Source: Novispirillum itersonii subsp. itersonii ATCC 12639 (GTDB taxonomy: Bacteria > Pseudomonadota > Alphaproteobacteria > Rhodospirillales > Rhodospirillaceae). From it: a stretch of 64,000 bases of DNA. A program made the position numbers and the translations under genes. Below the pieces are notes generated by a model. That model was not told where the DNA came from, did not search any database, and saw nothing but the letters and a program-made list of their open reading frames with translations. The DNA lies in NCBI RefSeq assembly GCF_000381985.1, contig NZ_KB907337.1:670274-734273 (forward strand), in the 5' to 3' direction. This document shows, one piece after another, positions 63,896-64,000 of this stretch (the first letter of the stretch is position 1; every line of letters begins with the position of its first letter).

Positions 63896-64000
63896 CGGCG
63901 CTTTATTGGTCCCTCACACGCCGGGCGCGGGCATCCGCCCGCTTGGCTTACGCGCGAATGGTCGCGCGGGGCCTCAATGGCCCAGTCAGCCCGGCAGGGC
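63896..64000. other. Window end, no call
   Basis: About 105 bases with small GC-rich palindromes; too short to support a gene. Confidence 0.3.

Overview
The window is GC-rich chromosomal DNA of an alphaproteobacterium, most likely a motile member of the Rhodospirillales. The evidence is a ChpT-like phosphotransferase, a DUF3553 protein, a CheA with two CheW domains plus a receiver, and a cyclic-nucleotide-gated K+ channel of the MlotiK1 type. The genus is not identified. Most of the window is ordinary core genome, interrupted by a RiPP cluster and two AT-rich islands.

Layout. 1-10 kb: a partial AspT/YidE-type permease, prfC, a chemotaxis operon (cheA-cheY-cheB-cheR, no separate cheW) and a ChpT-like gene. 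10-13.5 kb: DUF3553, DUF2478 and hrpB. 13.5-15.6 kb: an AT-rich island holding an orphan 457-codon gene, bracketed by two-hairpin repeats. 15.6-19.4 kb: a cobalamin-riboswitch operon, btuF-btuC-btuD, ending in a pseudoazurin gene. 19.4-24.1 kb: the K+ channel and biotin genes bioF-bioH-like-bioC-bioD. 24.4-32.3 kb: a hemerythrin-tailed chemoreceptor, a dicarboxylate symporter, a pentapeptide protein, a degenerate GGDEF protein, an N-terminally truncated purE, purK and a DedA protein.

32.5-40.2 kb is a lasso-peptide-like RiPP cluster. It has a 51-residue precursor with a paeninodin-like leader, an asparagine-synthetase-like cyclase, a PqqD-like recognition protein, two sulfotransferases (one translationally coupled to the precursor) and three HPr-kinase-like proteins. 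No B2 leader peptidase or exporter is visible. The expected product is a 16- or 17-residue ring peptide closed on Asp43, with a C-terminal Ser that could be phosphorylated and/or sulfated.

40.2-51.6 kb carries a quinone oxidoreductase with its divergent TetR regulator, a LacI regulator with a SemiSWEET, a second chemoreceptor, a phage-type gene beside tRNA-Val, MerR, an ABC-2 exporter, tandem GNAT paralogues and a lipoprotein. 51.7-54.3 kb is a mobile-looking island. A TIR-like gene and a nucleoside-deoxyribosyltransferase-like/TPR gene lie between two inverted relics of the same IS481-type element, a plausible but unproven two-gene immune module. 54.4-64 kb holds dihydroorotase, asnB, five glycosyltransferases on one strand (probably surface polysaccharide) and ygfZ.

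All calls come from reading the sequence and recalling protein families; no database search was run.
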